Source: CAWHJN01 sp963829705
GTDB taxonomy: Bacteria > Bacteroidota > Rhodothermia > Rhodothermales > BA12
Direction: 5' to 3'
Assembly (NCBI GenBank): GCA_963829705.1
Contig: CAWHJN010000003.1
Location: 62,001 to 126,000 of the forward strand
DNA length: 64,000 nt
Shown here: positions 26,516 to 34,918 of the stretch, in pieces
How the letters are laid out: the number at the start of each line of letters is the position of its first letter
Numbering within the stretch: position 1 is the first letter of the stretch
The notes under the pieces: generated by a model
Told to the model about the DNA's origin: nothing
What the model saw: only the letters and a program-made list of their open reading frames with translations
Database searches by the model: none
Position numbers and translations under genes: made by a program

Positions 26516-27076
26516 TCACCGTGGAAAATCCGAGCGCTGCGTCACGCGACGAGCCTGCGCGAGGTGGCGCATCTCGTGGCCCGCGAGCGCTTCGAGAAAC
26601 GCGCCGAGTTGCAGCCGCACCACGGGCAGCAGCGGCGACGCCAGCCGGATGCGCCGCAGGTCGAGGCCGTCGGCGCGTTTGCAGAAGCGGATGAACGTGG
26701 CCGTCACCTCGCGGAACGTGGCCATCACCGTTTCCACGTCGCAGCCCGAAGCGTCAGGCGTAATCGACGCGAACGTCTTGATTTTGCGCTTTCCCTCGGG
26801 CGACGTGGCGTGGATAAACTGCCGCCCGAAGAAGCCGTAGCGGAACGGCGGTGCGCCGGCAGGGCCGCCCTTTTCGAGCGCCTTCTCGAATACAGGCAGG
26901 TACGCCCGCCCGGTTTTGTTGAGGTGGTCGATGCACTCGGCCACCGACCACTCCTCCGACGATGGCTTCCAGTTGAACTGCTCGGGCGTGAGCGGTTTTA
27001 CGAGTGCTTCCGCCTCAACGAGCGCGTCGCGGTAGGCGAGGGCGTACGCCGCTGCCGAGTGGGGGGCAAACGTCAT
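26516..27076 (-). CDS. DinB-superfamily protein
   Basis: 186 residues. The four-helix-bundle pattern includes LVEAEALVKPLTPEQFNWKP, the metal-site helix WSVAECIDHLNKTGRAYLPV (His near 71), and a C-terminal LEALAGHEMRHLAQARRV with two more His. This three-His layout is typical of DinB/YfiT-type thiol-dependent transferases. The enzymatic role is unknown. Start at the ATG preceding TFAPHSAAAYA. The 80-base gap to rsmB contains three near-identical TTCGGA words (about 27082-27111), part of the intergenic repeats noted elsewhere. Confidence 0.83.
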   Translation of the reverse strand: MTFAPHSAAAYALAYRDALVEAEALVKPLTPEQFNWKPSSEEWSVAECIDHLNKTGRAYLPVFEKALEKGGPAGAPPFRYGFFGRQFIHATSPEGKRKIKTFASITPDASGCDVETVMATFREVTATFIRFCKRADGLDLRRIRLASPLLPVVRLQLGAFLEALAGHEMRHLAQARRVTQRSDFPR

Positions 27077-27156
27077 GGAGATTTCGGAGGTCGGATTTCG
27101 GATTTCGGAGGATGCAGAGGCACGATACCCCGCTTCACCCACCGACGCGGCGCGCC

Positions 27157-28476
27157 TCAACCCGCGCGCCGCAGCCGGGCGGCAAACGCTCCGTCGATGG
27201 CATCGCGGTGGGGCAGCGCGGCATAATAACCCTCGGGCGTGACGAAGCGCGCATCGACGAAGGGCGCGGCGCTTTCGACGGTAAAGTCGGGATGGGCGGA
27301 GAGAAAAGCCTCGACCTGCGCCTCGTTTTCTTCCGGCTCGATGGAGCAGGTGCTGTAGACGAGCCGCCCACCGGGGCGCACGAGCCGGGCCGACGACGCC
27401 AGCAGGCGTGTCTGGAGCGCCGCCAGTTCCGCCAGTTCCTCGGGCGTCCGGTGCCAGCGGAGGTCGGCCCGTTTGGCGAGCACGCCCGTTCCTGAGCACG
27501 GCGCGTCCAAGAGCACCGCATCGGCTTTTCCGGCAGATGTTTCGGCGCGCCTTTCCACGCCCTCGGCCACGGTTTCGACGATGGACAGCCCGTGTGCTGC
27601 CGCGCCCTGCGCCACGAGACCCAGCCGCGCCACGTGCAAATCCGATGCGATGATTTCTCCCTGGTCGTCCATCCGCGTGGCGGCGTAGAGCGTCTTGCCG
27701 CCCGGCGCGGCGCACACGTCGAACAGCGTCTCGCCTTTTCGGGGGTCGAGCACGCGCACGACGAGCCCTGCGGCCTCGTCCTGGATGGCGCAGCGCCCGT
27801 CGGCCAGCCAGCCGTTTTCGATGATCCCCTGCACGCGCGGCATCCGCACGAAGTCGTCGAGATACGGGCTGGGTGCGTATTCGAGATCGGCCTCGTCCAG
27901 CATCTCCCGAAACGCCGCCACCGGCATCCGCCGCGTGTTGACGCGCACGCCGTAGACGGGCCGGTCGTTGTCGTACGCGAGCAGCGCACGGGTATCGTCC
28001 ACGCCGAAACGCACCAGCCAGCGCCGCACGAGCCACGTCGGATGCGAATACGCGATGGCGAGGTCGCGTCCCGCGTCGCCGGTATTCGGTTCAGGCAGCG
28101 CGTCGATCTGCCGCAGCAGCGCCCGCAGGACGGCGTTGACGAGCCCACCAGCGCCCTGCCGGACGCGCTGCCGGGCGAGCGCCACGGCCTCGTTCACAGC
28201 CGCGTGCGGCGGCGTGCGGAGAAAGAGGAGATCGTACACGCCGAGGCGCAGCACCTGCCGCAGGCGCGGCTCCATCGCCGCGAGGTCGCCCCGGTAGAAG
28301 CGACTCAGGAGAAAATCGAGGTAGCGGCGCTGCCGCGTCACGCCCGCCTCGTACTCCGTCGCCAGCCGGGCGTCGCGGGCGTCGAGCGGCGCGGCGCGGT
28401 CGGCCAGCCCCACAAAGGCCCCTTCATTTTCGATGCGGTCGAGGGCGTCGAGCGCGACGGCGCGGGCAGAAAGCAT
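27157..28476 (-). CDS. rsmB: RsmB-like 16S rRNA (cytosine-C5) methyltransferase
   Basis: 439 residues. The N-terminal NusB-like domain (about 1-140, ALDALDRIENEGAFVGLADR, AAVNEAVALARQRV) is fused to a NOL1/NOP2/Sun methyltransferase domain. FDVCAAPGGKTLYAATRM is motif I. The catalytic pair of cysteines lies in VLLDAPCSGTGVLAKRADLRW and YSTCSIEPEENEAQVEAFL. It would methylate C967 of 16S rRNA. Start at MLSARAVALDALDR; an upstream extension lacks domain similarity. Divergent from the arginine operon. Confidence 0.94.
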   Translation of the reverse strand: MLSARAVALDALDRIENEGAFVGLADRAAPLDARDARLATEYEAGVTRQRRYLDFLLSRFYRGDLAAMEPRLRQVLRLGVYDLLFLRTPPHAAVNEAVALARQRVRQGAGGLVNAVLRALLRQIDALPEPNTGDAGRDLAIAYSHPTWLVRRWLVRFGVDDTRALLAYDNDRPVYGVRVNTRRMPVAAFREMLDEADLEYAPSPYLDDFVRMPRVQGIIENGWLADGRCAIQDEAAGLVVRVLDPRKGETLFDVCAAPGGKTLYAATRMDDQGEIIASDLHVARLGLVAQGAAAHGLSIVETVAEGVERRAETSAGKADAVLLDAPCSGTGVLAKRADLRWHRTPEELAELAALQTRLLASSARLVRPGGRLVYSTCSIEPEENEAQVEAFLSAHPDFTVESAAPFVDARFVTPEGYYAALPHRDAIDGAFAARLRRAG

Positions 28477-28651
28477 GGGGTGGCTGAGTTTGTTTGCTGG
28501 TTTTGCGGGTCGGCAACCATCAGGCAACCCAACCACCCAGCCCACCTGATCTCCCCGCCGCACGCTTTTTTCACGAGGCAAAGCGCTTCCACGCCCTCCG
28601 TGCCTGGTTCTCCGTTTGCATTTGACGCCCGACGCTGCCTAAACTTTTGAC

Positions 28652-28741
28652 ATGGCAACCCTGTTCACCTCCACCATCCGACGCCTTCGCCCTGTGCGAC
28701 GCCTGCGACCGACCTTCCCGTCGGGGATGCACGGAGCCTGA
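28652..28741 (+). CDS. Candidate arginine-rich leader peptide of the arginine operon
   Basis: A 29-codon ORF with ATG start, containing RRLRPVRRLR: six arginines in ten residues, at positions 10-19. It lies in the 365-base divergent region (28477-28841) and is followed by two terminator-like hairpins and then argG. This is the layout of ribosome-mediated attenuation. Caution: GC-rich DNA often gives Arg-rich readings in non-coding frames. There is no Shine-Dalgarno sequence (normal in this genome), so translation is not shown. The rest of the region has no other feature. Confidence 0.35.
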   Translation: MATLFTSTIRRLRPVRRLRPTFPSGMHGA

Positions 28742-28755
28742 CTGCGTTTGCCGAC

Positions 28756-28775
28756 GCCGCCCACCGCGGCTTTTT
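28756..28775 (+). terminator. Terminator-like hairpin 1 in the argG leader
   Basis: GCCGC (28756-28760), loop CCACC, GCGGC (28766-28770), followed directly by five T. It starts 14 bases after the stop of the arginine-rich ORF. Short stem, but placed exactly where an attenuator would be. Confidence 0.45.
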
Positions 28776-28793
28776 CAGACAGACCAGACGACC

Positions 28794-28825
28794 CGCACCG
28801 CGCCTCCCCGGCCCGGTGCGTTTTT
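28794..28825 (+). terminator. Terminator-like hairpin 2 in the argG leader
   Basis: CGCACCG (28794-28800) pairs with CGGTGCG (28814-28820), followed by five T. It ends 16 bases before the argG start codon. Since no gene needs termination here, regulation of readthrough into the arginine operon is the natural reading. Confidence 0.45.
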
Positions 28826-28841
28826 CATTTTCCCCTGCCCC

Positions 28842-30083
28842 ATGCCCGACACTCTTTCCGGCCCCATCGTCCTCGCCTTCAGCGGCGGCCTCGACACCTC
28901 GTTCTGCGTGCCGTACCTCCGCGAAACCTACGGCCAGCCCGTCTACACCGTCACCGTCAACACGGGGGGGTTCGACGCCGAGGGGCTGGCGGAGGTCGAG
29001 GCGCGATCCCGAGAACTGGGCGCGACGGATCACCTCACCATCGACGCTCGCACCGATCTGTTCGACGGCCTGCTGAGTTACCTCGTCAAGGGCAACGTGC
29101 TGCGCGGCGGCGTCTACCCGCTGTGCGTTGGGCCGGAGCGCGTGACGCAGGCGCGGCACGTGGTGGAGGCCGCGAAGAAATTCGGCGCGAAGGCCATCGC
29201 GCACGGCTCGACGGGCGCGGGCAACGACCAGGTGCGCTTCGACGTGGCCGTCCGCATCCTCGCCGACGGGCTCGATCTGAAGGTGCTCGCACCTATCCGC
29301 GAACTGGCGCTCTCGCGCGACGCCTCGGCGGATTTTCTGGAAGAGCGCGGCTACGCCGTCAACCGCGAGAAAGCCGCCTATTCCATCAACCGGGGCCTGT
29401 GGGGCACGACCATCGGCGGCAAGGAGACGCACGTCACCGACGGCGTCCTGCCCGACGAGGCGTACCCCGACACGGCCAATCCCGCCGACGCGCCCGACGC
29501 GCCGCTGCGGATCACGATCGGCTTCGAGAACGGCATCCCCACGTCGCTCGACGGCGAGGCGATGGCGCCCGTAGCGCTCATCGAGAAGCTGACCACGCTG
29601 GGCAACGCGCACGGTGTGGGCCGGGGCATGCACGTGGGCGACACGATCCTCGGCATCAAGGGGCGCGTAGGCTTCGAAGCACCCGCCGCCGCCGTCCTCA
29701 TCCCCGCGCACCGCGAACTCGAGAAGATCGTCCTCACGCGCTGGCAGCGGTATCAGAAAGACCACCTCGCCGATTTCTACGGGATGCTGCTCCACGAAGG
29801 CCAGTACTTCGACCCGGTGATGCGCGACATCGAGGCGTTTCTGGACAACGCGCAGGACGTGGTGACGGGCGAGGCGGACGTGACGCTGTTCAAGGGGCAG
29901 GCGACGGTGACGGGCTGCCGCAGCGCGTTTTCGATGTTCGACACCGGTGTGGCCTCGTACGGCGAGGAGAACCGCCTGTGGGACGGGCGCGACGCGCAGG
30001 GCTTCACGCAGATCGTGGGCCTGCAAGCCTACCTCGCCCACCGCGCCCGCAAGGACAAGTTGGTCGGGTTGGCTGATGGTTGA
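28842..30083 (+). CDS. argG: Argininosuccinate synthase
   Basis: 413 residues. The N-terminal PP-loop is IVLAFSGGLDTSFCVPYL. AHGSTGAGNDQVRFD holds the citrulline/Asp-binding segment, and NREKAAYSINRGLWGTTIGG and TLFKGQATVTGCRS are further conserved blocks. It joins citrulline and aspartate with ATP to argininosuccinate, the second-last step of arginine synthesis. It is the first gene of an eight-gene plus-strand cluster. The upstream leader carries a possible attenuator. Start at ATG 28842 gives the normal N-terminus. Confidence 0.97.
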   Translation: MPDTLSGPIVLAFSGGLDTSFCVPYLRETYGQPVYTVTVNTGGFDAEGLAEVEARSRELGATDHLTIDARTDLFDGLLSYLVKGNVLRGGVYPLCVGPERVTQARHVVEAAKKFGAKAIAHGSTGAGNDQVRFDVAVRILADGLDLKVLAPIRELALSRDASADFLEERGYAVNREKAAYSINRGLWGTTIGGKETHVTDGVLPDEAYPDTANPADAPDAPLRITIGFENGIPTSLDGEAMAPVALIEKLTTLGNAHGVGRGMHVGDTILGIKGRVGFEAPAAAVLIPAHRELEKIVLTRWQRYQKDHLADFYGMLLHEGQYFDPVMRDIEAFLDNAQDVVTGEADVTLFKGQATVTGCRSAFSMFDTGVASYGEENRLWDGRDAQGFTQIVGLQAYLAHRARKDKLVGLADG

Positions 30084-30153
30084 CCAAACCCGACAGGCAC
30101 AGGCATCCGCTCCCCTTTCCGCGTTCCAACTTTCCACTTCCGACCTTCCCCTG

Positions 30154-31224
30154 ATGGACACCACCCACGTCACCGCCGACCGCATCGCTTCGAGCACAGG
30201 CCCCTGCAAGCTGAGTCCGCAGGTGCGCCTGTCGTCGTACATCGTGGCGAGCGAAGGGTACTGCGTAGCCGTACGCGCACTCGACCGGAAGGAGACCTAC
30301 AACCAGCTCGAAACCGCCGACGGCGCGTTCCACACCATCAACCAGGGCGACGTGCTCGTGGGCGCGCTGGGCGAGCGGCAGGCCCTCAAAGGCTACAGCG
30401 GGCGCGTGCCGCGTCAGATTTCGGTGGGCGATACGCTCAACATCCTCAACATGGGCGGCATCGTGGGGCGCTGCACGAGCGACCACCCCGACCTCGGCCC
30501 CGCGCTGCGCGTCGAGGTGCTCGGCGCGGTGATGGTCGAGCGGGGCGGGCAGGTGTGCCACGCGCGCATCCAGGACCACGCCATCGAGCCGTGCTACGCG
30601 CTCACGCACTCGGCCCCGCTCATCATGGTCAGCGGCACGAGCATGAACACGGGCAAGACGTACGCCTGCGCCCAGCTCATTCAGGGGTTGACGAAAGAGG
30701 GCCTGCGCGTGGCCGCCGCCAAGCTCACGGGCGCGAGCCTGATGCGCGACGTGCGGGCGATGCGCGACAACGGCGCCATCGCCTCGGCCACGTTCACCGA
30801 CGCGGGCGCGGTGTCTTCGACGAGCAAGGAGATGGAGCCGCTCGCCAAGGGCATCATCGACCATCTCAACAACGCCCACCCGGATTGCATCGTGCTCGAA
30901 CTCGGTGACGGGTTTATCGGCTATTACGGCGTGGACGAGCTGTTGCAGGACAAGGAGTTGCAGCGGTTCACCCGCTCGCACGTCGTCGCCGCGACGGACC
31001 TCGCGGGCGCGTGGGCGGCAGACCGCACGTTCCGCGACCGCTACCGCTGCGCCATCACCGCCATCACCGGGCCGGTGACGGACAACAACGTGGGCAAGCA
31101 GTACATCCAGAACGCGCTCGGCATCCCCGCCTTCAACGCCCGCACCGACGCCGACGCGCTCGTCGCCGCCGTGTCGCAGGCTGTCCGCACGCCGCTCAAA
31201 ACGGTGACGCTGCGGGCGGTGTGA
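30154..31224 (+). CDS. P-loop NTPase of unknown function inside the arginine operon
   Basis: 356 residues, two parts. Residues 1-150 form a strand-rich domain (LSSYIVASEGYCVAVRALDRK, ISVGDTLNILNMGGIVGRC). The C-terminal ~200 start with a clear Walker A, LIMVSGTSMNTGKTYACAQL. They continue with KLTGASLMRDVRAM, LELGDGFIGYYGVDELL and TGPVTDNNVGKQYI. The fold looks like the SIMIBI class (MobB, dethiobiotin synthetase), which often couple ATP or GTP use to small-molecule chemistry. It is not a known arginine enzyme. Its place between argG and argC, on the same strand with short spacers, ties it to the pathway. No firm family name. Confidence 0.7.
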   Translation: MDTTHVTADRIASSTGPCKLSPQVRLSSYIVASEGYCVAVRALDRKETYNQLETADGAFHTINQGDVLVGALGERQALKGYSGRVPRQISVGDTLNILNMGGIVGRCTSDHPDLGPALRVEVLGAVMVERGGQVCHARIQDHAIEPCYALTHSAPLIMVSGTSMNTGKTYACAQLIQGLTKEGLRVAAAKLTGASLMRDVRAMRDNGAIASATFTDAGAVSSTSKEMEPLAKGIIDHLNNAHPDCIVLELGDGFIGYYGVDELLQDKELQRFTRSHVVAATDLAGAWAADRTFRDRYRCAITAITGPVTDNNVGKQYIQNALGIPAFNARTDADALVAAVSQAVRTPLKTVTLRAV

Positions 31225-31225
31225 A

Positions 31226-31260
31226 GTTGATTTCGCTCCCCGCAAGGCGGGGAAGGCTGC
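31226..31260 (+). repeat. Post-stop repeat GTTGATTTCGCTCCCCGC, copy 1
   Basis: A 35-base stretch beginning two bases after the stop of the P-loop gene. A 34-base near-copy is at 38367-38400, after argH. Both start GTTGATTTCGCTCCCCGCA and end AGGCTGC; the middle can form a hairpin (CCCCGC/GCGGGG). Both are followed by a TGGT-GTTGGT-like tail. Dispersed non-coding element. Confidence 0.6.
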
Positions 31261-31319
31261 TTCGCTCGCTGGTCGTTGGTTGAGAGCTGACTCAACCGAC
31301 CCAACAAATCCAAAACGCT

Positions 31320-32381
31320 GTGCCTCCTTTCTCCTCATCCTCCCACCCCACGGCCATCCTGCACGGCGCGGGGTATGGCGGCGGCGAACTCATCCGGCTG
31401 CTGCTGGGGCACCCGGCGTTCCGTCTCGTGGCGGTGACGAGCCGGACGTTCGCCGGGCAGCACGTGGCGGTGGCGCACCCGCACCTCGCGGGGCAGACGA
31501 ACCTGACGTTTTCGGACGAGGACGCGCTCGACCTCGCGGGCATCGAGGCCGTCTTCATCGCCGCCGAGCACGGGCAGGCGGCGCAGGCCGTGGCGCGGCT
31601 CGACGCCGCCGGATTCAGCGGGAAGATCGTGGACCTGAGCGCGGACTTCCGGTTTCAGGATGCCACGCAGTACCCGCGGCTGTTCGGCTTCGAGCACCCG
31701 ATTCCGCAAAAGCTGCCGGATTTCGTCTACTCGATCCCCGAGATCCACGCGCTGCCGGAGGGCACGCGGTGCATCGCCAACCCCGGCTGCTTTGCCACGG
31801 GCCTCACGCTCGCGCTGTGGCCGCTCGCGCAGCACCTCTCCAGGCTCGAAGCCCACGTGACGGCGCTCACGGGCGCGTCGGGCTCGGGCGCGAAGCCCAA
31901 GAGCACCACGCACTTCCCCACACGCGACGGCAGCGTGCGGGCCTACAAAGTTCTCGACCACCAGCACCTACCCGAGGTGCTGGCCACGCTCGGCGCGCAC
32001 GCGACGGTGCATTTCGCGCCTGCGAGCGGGCCGTGGGTGCGCGGCATCTGGGGCACGGCGCACGTGACATTGCCCGCAGGCACGCTCGCCGACGACGTGG
32101 CCGCGTGGTACGCCGACGCCTACCCCGAGGGCGGGGCCGTTCGGTTGTGGCAGAGCCTGCCCGAACTGCGTTTCAGCACGATGACGCCGTTCTGCGATCT
32201 CGGCTTCGAGGTCAACGGCCAGCACCTCGTCGTCGGCTTCGGGCTCGACAACCTCCTTAAAGGCGCGGCGTCGCAGGCCATCCAGAACCTCAACCGCGCC
32301 TGTGGGCTGCCGCTGATGCTGGGACTGTTGCCGGGCGTGTCGATGGCGGCGGCGCGGACGGATGCGGGGCGGGCGGCATGA
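31320..32381 (+). CDS. argC: N-acetyl-gamma-glutamyl-phosphate reductase
   Basis: 353 residues from a GTG start. The Rossmann motif is ILHGAGYGGGELIRLLLGHP. The active-site Cys lies in RCIANPGCFATGLTLAL, preceded by DFVYSIPEIHAL. The C-terminal part has VVGFGLDNLLKGAASQAIQN. It reduces N-acyl-glutamyl phosphate to the semialdehyde with NADPH. The N-terminal tail of about 10 residues (PPFSSSSHPT) is dispensable, so a later start cannot be excluded. Next in order after the P-loop gene. Confidence 0.96.
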   Translation: MPPFSSSSHPTAILHGAGYGGGELIRLLLGHPAFRLVAVTSRTFAGQHVAVAHPHLAGQTNLTFSDEDALDLAGIEAVFIAAEHGQAAQAVARLDAAGFSGKIVDLSADFRFQDATQYPRLFGFEHPIPQKLPDFVYSIPEIHALPEGTRCIANPGCFATGLTLALWPLAQHLSRLEAHVTALTGASGSGAKPKSTTHFPTRDGSVRAYKVLDHQHLPEVLATLGAHATVHFAPASGPWVRGIWGTAHVTLPAGTLADDVAAWYADAYPEGGAVRLWQSLPELRFSTMTPFCDLGFEVNGQHLVVGFGLDNLLKGAASQAIQNLNRACGLPLMLGLLPGVSMAAARTDAGRAA

Positions 32382-32498
32382 ATCCCGCCCCTACGATTTC
32401 TCTTCCACCCCTCGCGTCCGTAGAGGCGTAGCGCGCTACGCCCCCGCCGCCGGCCTATCGGCTGCCGACCTCCGAAATCCGCAATTCGAAATTTCCCC

Positions 32499-33710
32499 AT
32501 GACCACCGCCGACATCATCCAGACGGAAGACGCCTTCCAGATCCCGACGTACGCCAAGCTGCCCATCGCGCTCGTGCGCGGCGCGGGGTCATACGTGTGG
32601 GACGCCGACGGGCAGAAATACCTCGATTTCTACGGCGGGCATTGCGTGACGCCGCTCGGCCACTGCCCGCCGCGCGTCGTCGAGGCCATCCGGCAGCAGG
32701 CGGGCGAGTTGCTGTTCTACTCGAACGTCGTCTACAGCCCCGTCCGGGCCGAGGCCGCGCGGCTCGTGGCGGAGATGGCGCCCGACGGACTGGGCCACGT
32801 CTTTTTCTGCAACAGCGGAACGGAAGCCAACGAGACAGCCCTCAAGCTCGCCCGCACCTCGACGGGCAAGCCGCACGTCATCGCGATGGACGCGGGCTTC
32901 CACGGGCGCACGCTCGGCAGCCTGGCCGCCACGCACAGCCCCACGTACCGCGATCCGCACCGCGACGTGCTGGCTGACGTGACCTTCGTGCCCTTCGGCG
33001 ACGCGGACGCCGTCGCCCAGGTGCTCGAACAGCGCGACGACGTGGGCGGTTTGATTCTCGAACCCATCCAGAGCATGGCGGGCGTCACGACGGCGCCGGA
33101 TGCGTACTTCCACGCCCTCCGCCGGCTGTGCGACGCGCACGGCGTGGCGCTGATCTTCGACGAGGTGCAGACGGGCGTGGGGCGCACGGGGCGCTTCTCG
33201 ATCTCGCAGCACCTCGGCGTGACGCCCGACCTCATCACGATGGCGAAAAGCCTCGGCTCGGGCATCCCCGTCGGGGCCGTGCTGGTGCGGAGCGCGATAG
33301 CGAGCGACGTAAAATCGGGCGACCAGGGGACGACCTTCGGCGGCGGCATGGTGGCGATGGCGGCGGTCGTGGCGACGCTCGAAACCATCCGCGACGAGAA
33401 TCTGATGGCACGCGCCGAAGTCATTTTCGACCGCATCGTCGAGGCCGTGGGCGACACGGCAGAGGTGCGCGGGCGGGGTTGCCTGCTGGGCCTCGACCTC
33501 GGCCAGCCCGCCGCGCCGGTCATCAAGGCGCTGCGCGCGGGCGGCGTGCTCACCGGCAGCGCCTCCGATCCCAACATCATCCGCCTGATGCCGCCCTTCA
33601 ACACCACCGACGACGAACTGGCTGAATTCGCCAACACCTTCCACGCGGCGATGGAGAAGGTCGGAAGTGAAAACGCGGAGGTCGGAAAGCAAGAAACCTC
33701 CGTGGCGTAG
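32499..33710 (+). CDS. argD: Acetylornithine aminotransferase family protein
   Basis: 403 residues of class III aminotransferases. GTEANETALKLARTSTG and FHGRTLGSLAATHS contact PLP phosphate, and ALIFDEVQTGVGRTGRF holds the PLP Asp. The Schiff-base Lys lies in ITMAKSLGSGIPVGAVL. It converts N-acyl-glutamate semialdehyde to N-acylornithine. The last ~17 residues (after AAMEKVG) are encoded by a copy of the intergenic repeat (33660-33689). The native stop was therefore probably lost and the protein lengthened. Confidence 0.95.
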   Translation: MTTADIIQTEDAFQIPTYAKLPIALVRGAGSYVWDADGQKYLDFYGGHCVTPLGHCPPRVVEAIRQQAGELLFYSNVVYSPVRAEAARLVAEMAPDGLGHVFFCNSGTEANETALKLARTSTGKPHVIAMDAGFHGRTLGSLAATHSPTYRDPHRDVLADVTFVPFGDADAVAQVLEQRDDVGGLILEPIQSMAGVTTAPDAYFHALRRLCDAHGVALIFDEVQTGVGRTGRFSISQHLGVTPDLITMAKSLGSGIPVGAVLVRSAIASDVKSGDQGTTFGGGMVAMAAVVATLETIRDENLMARAEVIFDRIVEAVGDTAEVRGRGCLLGLDLGQPAAPVIKALRAGGVLTGSASDPNIIRLMPPFNTTDDELAEFANTFHAAMEKVGSENAEVGKQETSVA

Positions 33711-33838
33711 CGGGCACGCAGGGTTTTGTGCAGGATGTGCCACCCTTCGACTGCGCTCAGGGCAGGCTGGCACGTCCCTATGGCCTTTCCGCCTTTCCAA
33801 CTTCCGCAAATCCGACCTCCTCCGAACCCGAAATCTCC

Positions 33839-34852
33839 ATGACCGATCTGCTCGACTGGCACCTGCACTCCGACGCCACGTGGCGGTGGGCTGTGGAGCG
33901 GGCCGTGTGGCACAAAACGCATCCCGGCTACACCGACGCCGCGCGGGGTAAAAGCCTCGGCATGGTGTTTTTCAACAACTCGCTGCGCACGCGCACGTCG
34001 ATGGAACTGGCCGCCACGCAGTTAGGTGCGCACGCGACGACGCTGGACGTGGGCCAGGGCGTGTGGGGCTTCGCGTGGGAGCCGGGCGTCGTGATGGACG
34101 GGGCCGAGGCCGAGCACATCTCGGAGGCCGTAGGCGTGCTCTCGCGCTACTACGACGCTCTCGGCGTCCGCGTCTTCGCCACGCTGAACGACCGCGCGAA
34201 AGACGACGGCGACGTGCTGCTCCAGACATTCGCCGCGCACGCCGCCGTGCCCGTCGTCAACCTCGAATCGGCGCGCTTCCACCCGTGCCAGGCCCTCGCC
34301 GACGCCGCCACGCTGTTCGAGACGTTCGATGGCGCCGTGCAATCCCGGAAATTCGTGCTCTCGTGGGCGCCGCACCCCCGCGCCCTCCCCCGCGCCGTGC
34401 CGCACTCGGCCCTGCTCGCCGCCACGCGCCTCGGCCTCGACGTGACGCTCGCGCACCCCGAGGGCTTTCCGCTCGACGCGGGCGTGATGGAGCAGGCGCA
34501 CGCCTACGCCGGGGCACACGGGAAAACCCTCACCGTCTCCCACGACGCCGACGCCGCCTTCGACGGGGCCGACGTGGTCTACGCCAAGGCCTGGTCGTCG
34601 CCCACCGTCTACACCAACCCCGACGCCGACGCCGCGCTGCGCGCCCAACACGCAGACTGGCGCATCAGCGCGGCGCGCATGGCGCGGACCCGCGAGGCGG
34701 CCTTCATGCACTGCTTGCCCGTGCGCCGGGGCGTCGTCGTGGACGATGCCGTACTCGACGGCCCGAACGCCATCCACCTCGACCAGGCCGAATTCCGCCT
34801 CCACGCGCAGAAAGCCATTCTGGAAATGATCTGGGGATTGACTGAGAGGTAA
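33839..34852 (+). CDS. argF': N-acylornithine carbamoyltransferase
   Basis: 337 residues. The carbamoyl-phosphate loop is FFNNSLRTRTSMELAATQLG instead of the STRT of ordinary OTCases. SARFHPCQALADAATL and HCLPVRRGVVVDDAVLD complete the active site. This matches the N-acetyl- or N-succinyl-ornithine carbamoyltransferases of Bacteroidota and Xanthomonas, in which citrulline is made before deacylation. Which acyl group is used cannot be decided from these motifs. The presence of argB, argC and argE-type genes in the same cluster fits the acylated route throughout. Confidence 0.93.
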   Translation: MTDLLDWHLHSDATWRWAVERAVWHKTHPGYTDAARGKSLGMVFFNNSLRTRTSMELAATQLGAHATTLDVGQGVWGFAWEPGVVMDGAEAEHISEAVGVLSRYYDALGVRVFATLNDRAKDDGDVLLQTFAAHAAVPVVNLESARFHPCQALADAATLFETFDGAVQSRKFVLSWAPHPRALPRAVPHSALLAATRLGLDVTLAHPEGFPLDAGVMEQAHAYAGAHGKTLTVSHDADAAFDGADVVYAKAWSSPTVYTNPDADAALRAQHADWRISAARMARTREAAFMHCLPVRRGVVVDDAVLDGPNAIHLDQAEFRLHAQKAILEMIWGLTER

Positions 34853-34918
34853 GGAGTGGAGAGGCCAGCGTGTGCCTCTTTCTTCCCTGCCATCTTCCCT
34901 TTACCCTTCACCTCACCC

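Noticed and set aside
28615..28649. Bacteroidota-type promoter before the arginine leader (TTTG boxes and AACTTTTG)
   Set aside because: The spacing and one mismatch make it only approximate. Transcription from it would start after the leader ATG, so it conflicts with the leader-peptide reading. Neither can be proved here.
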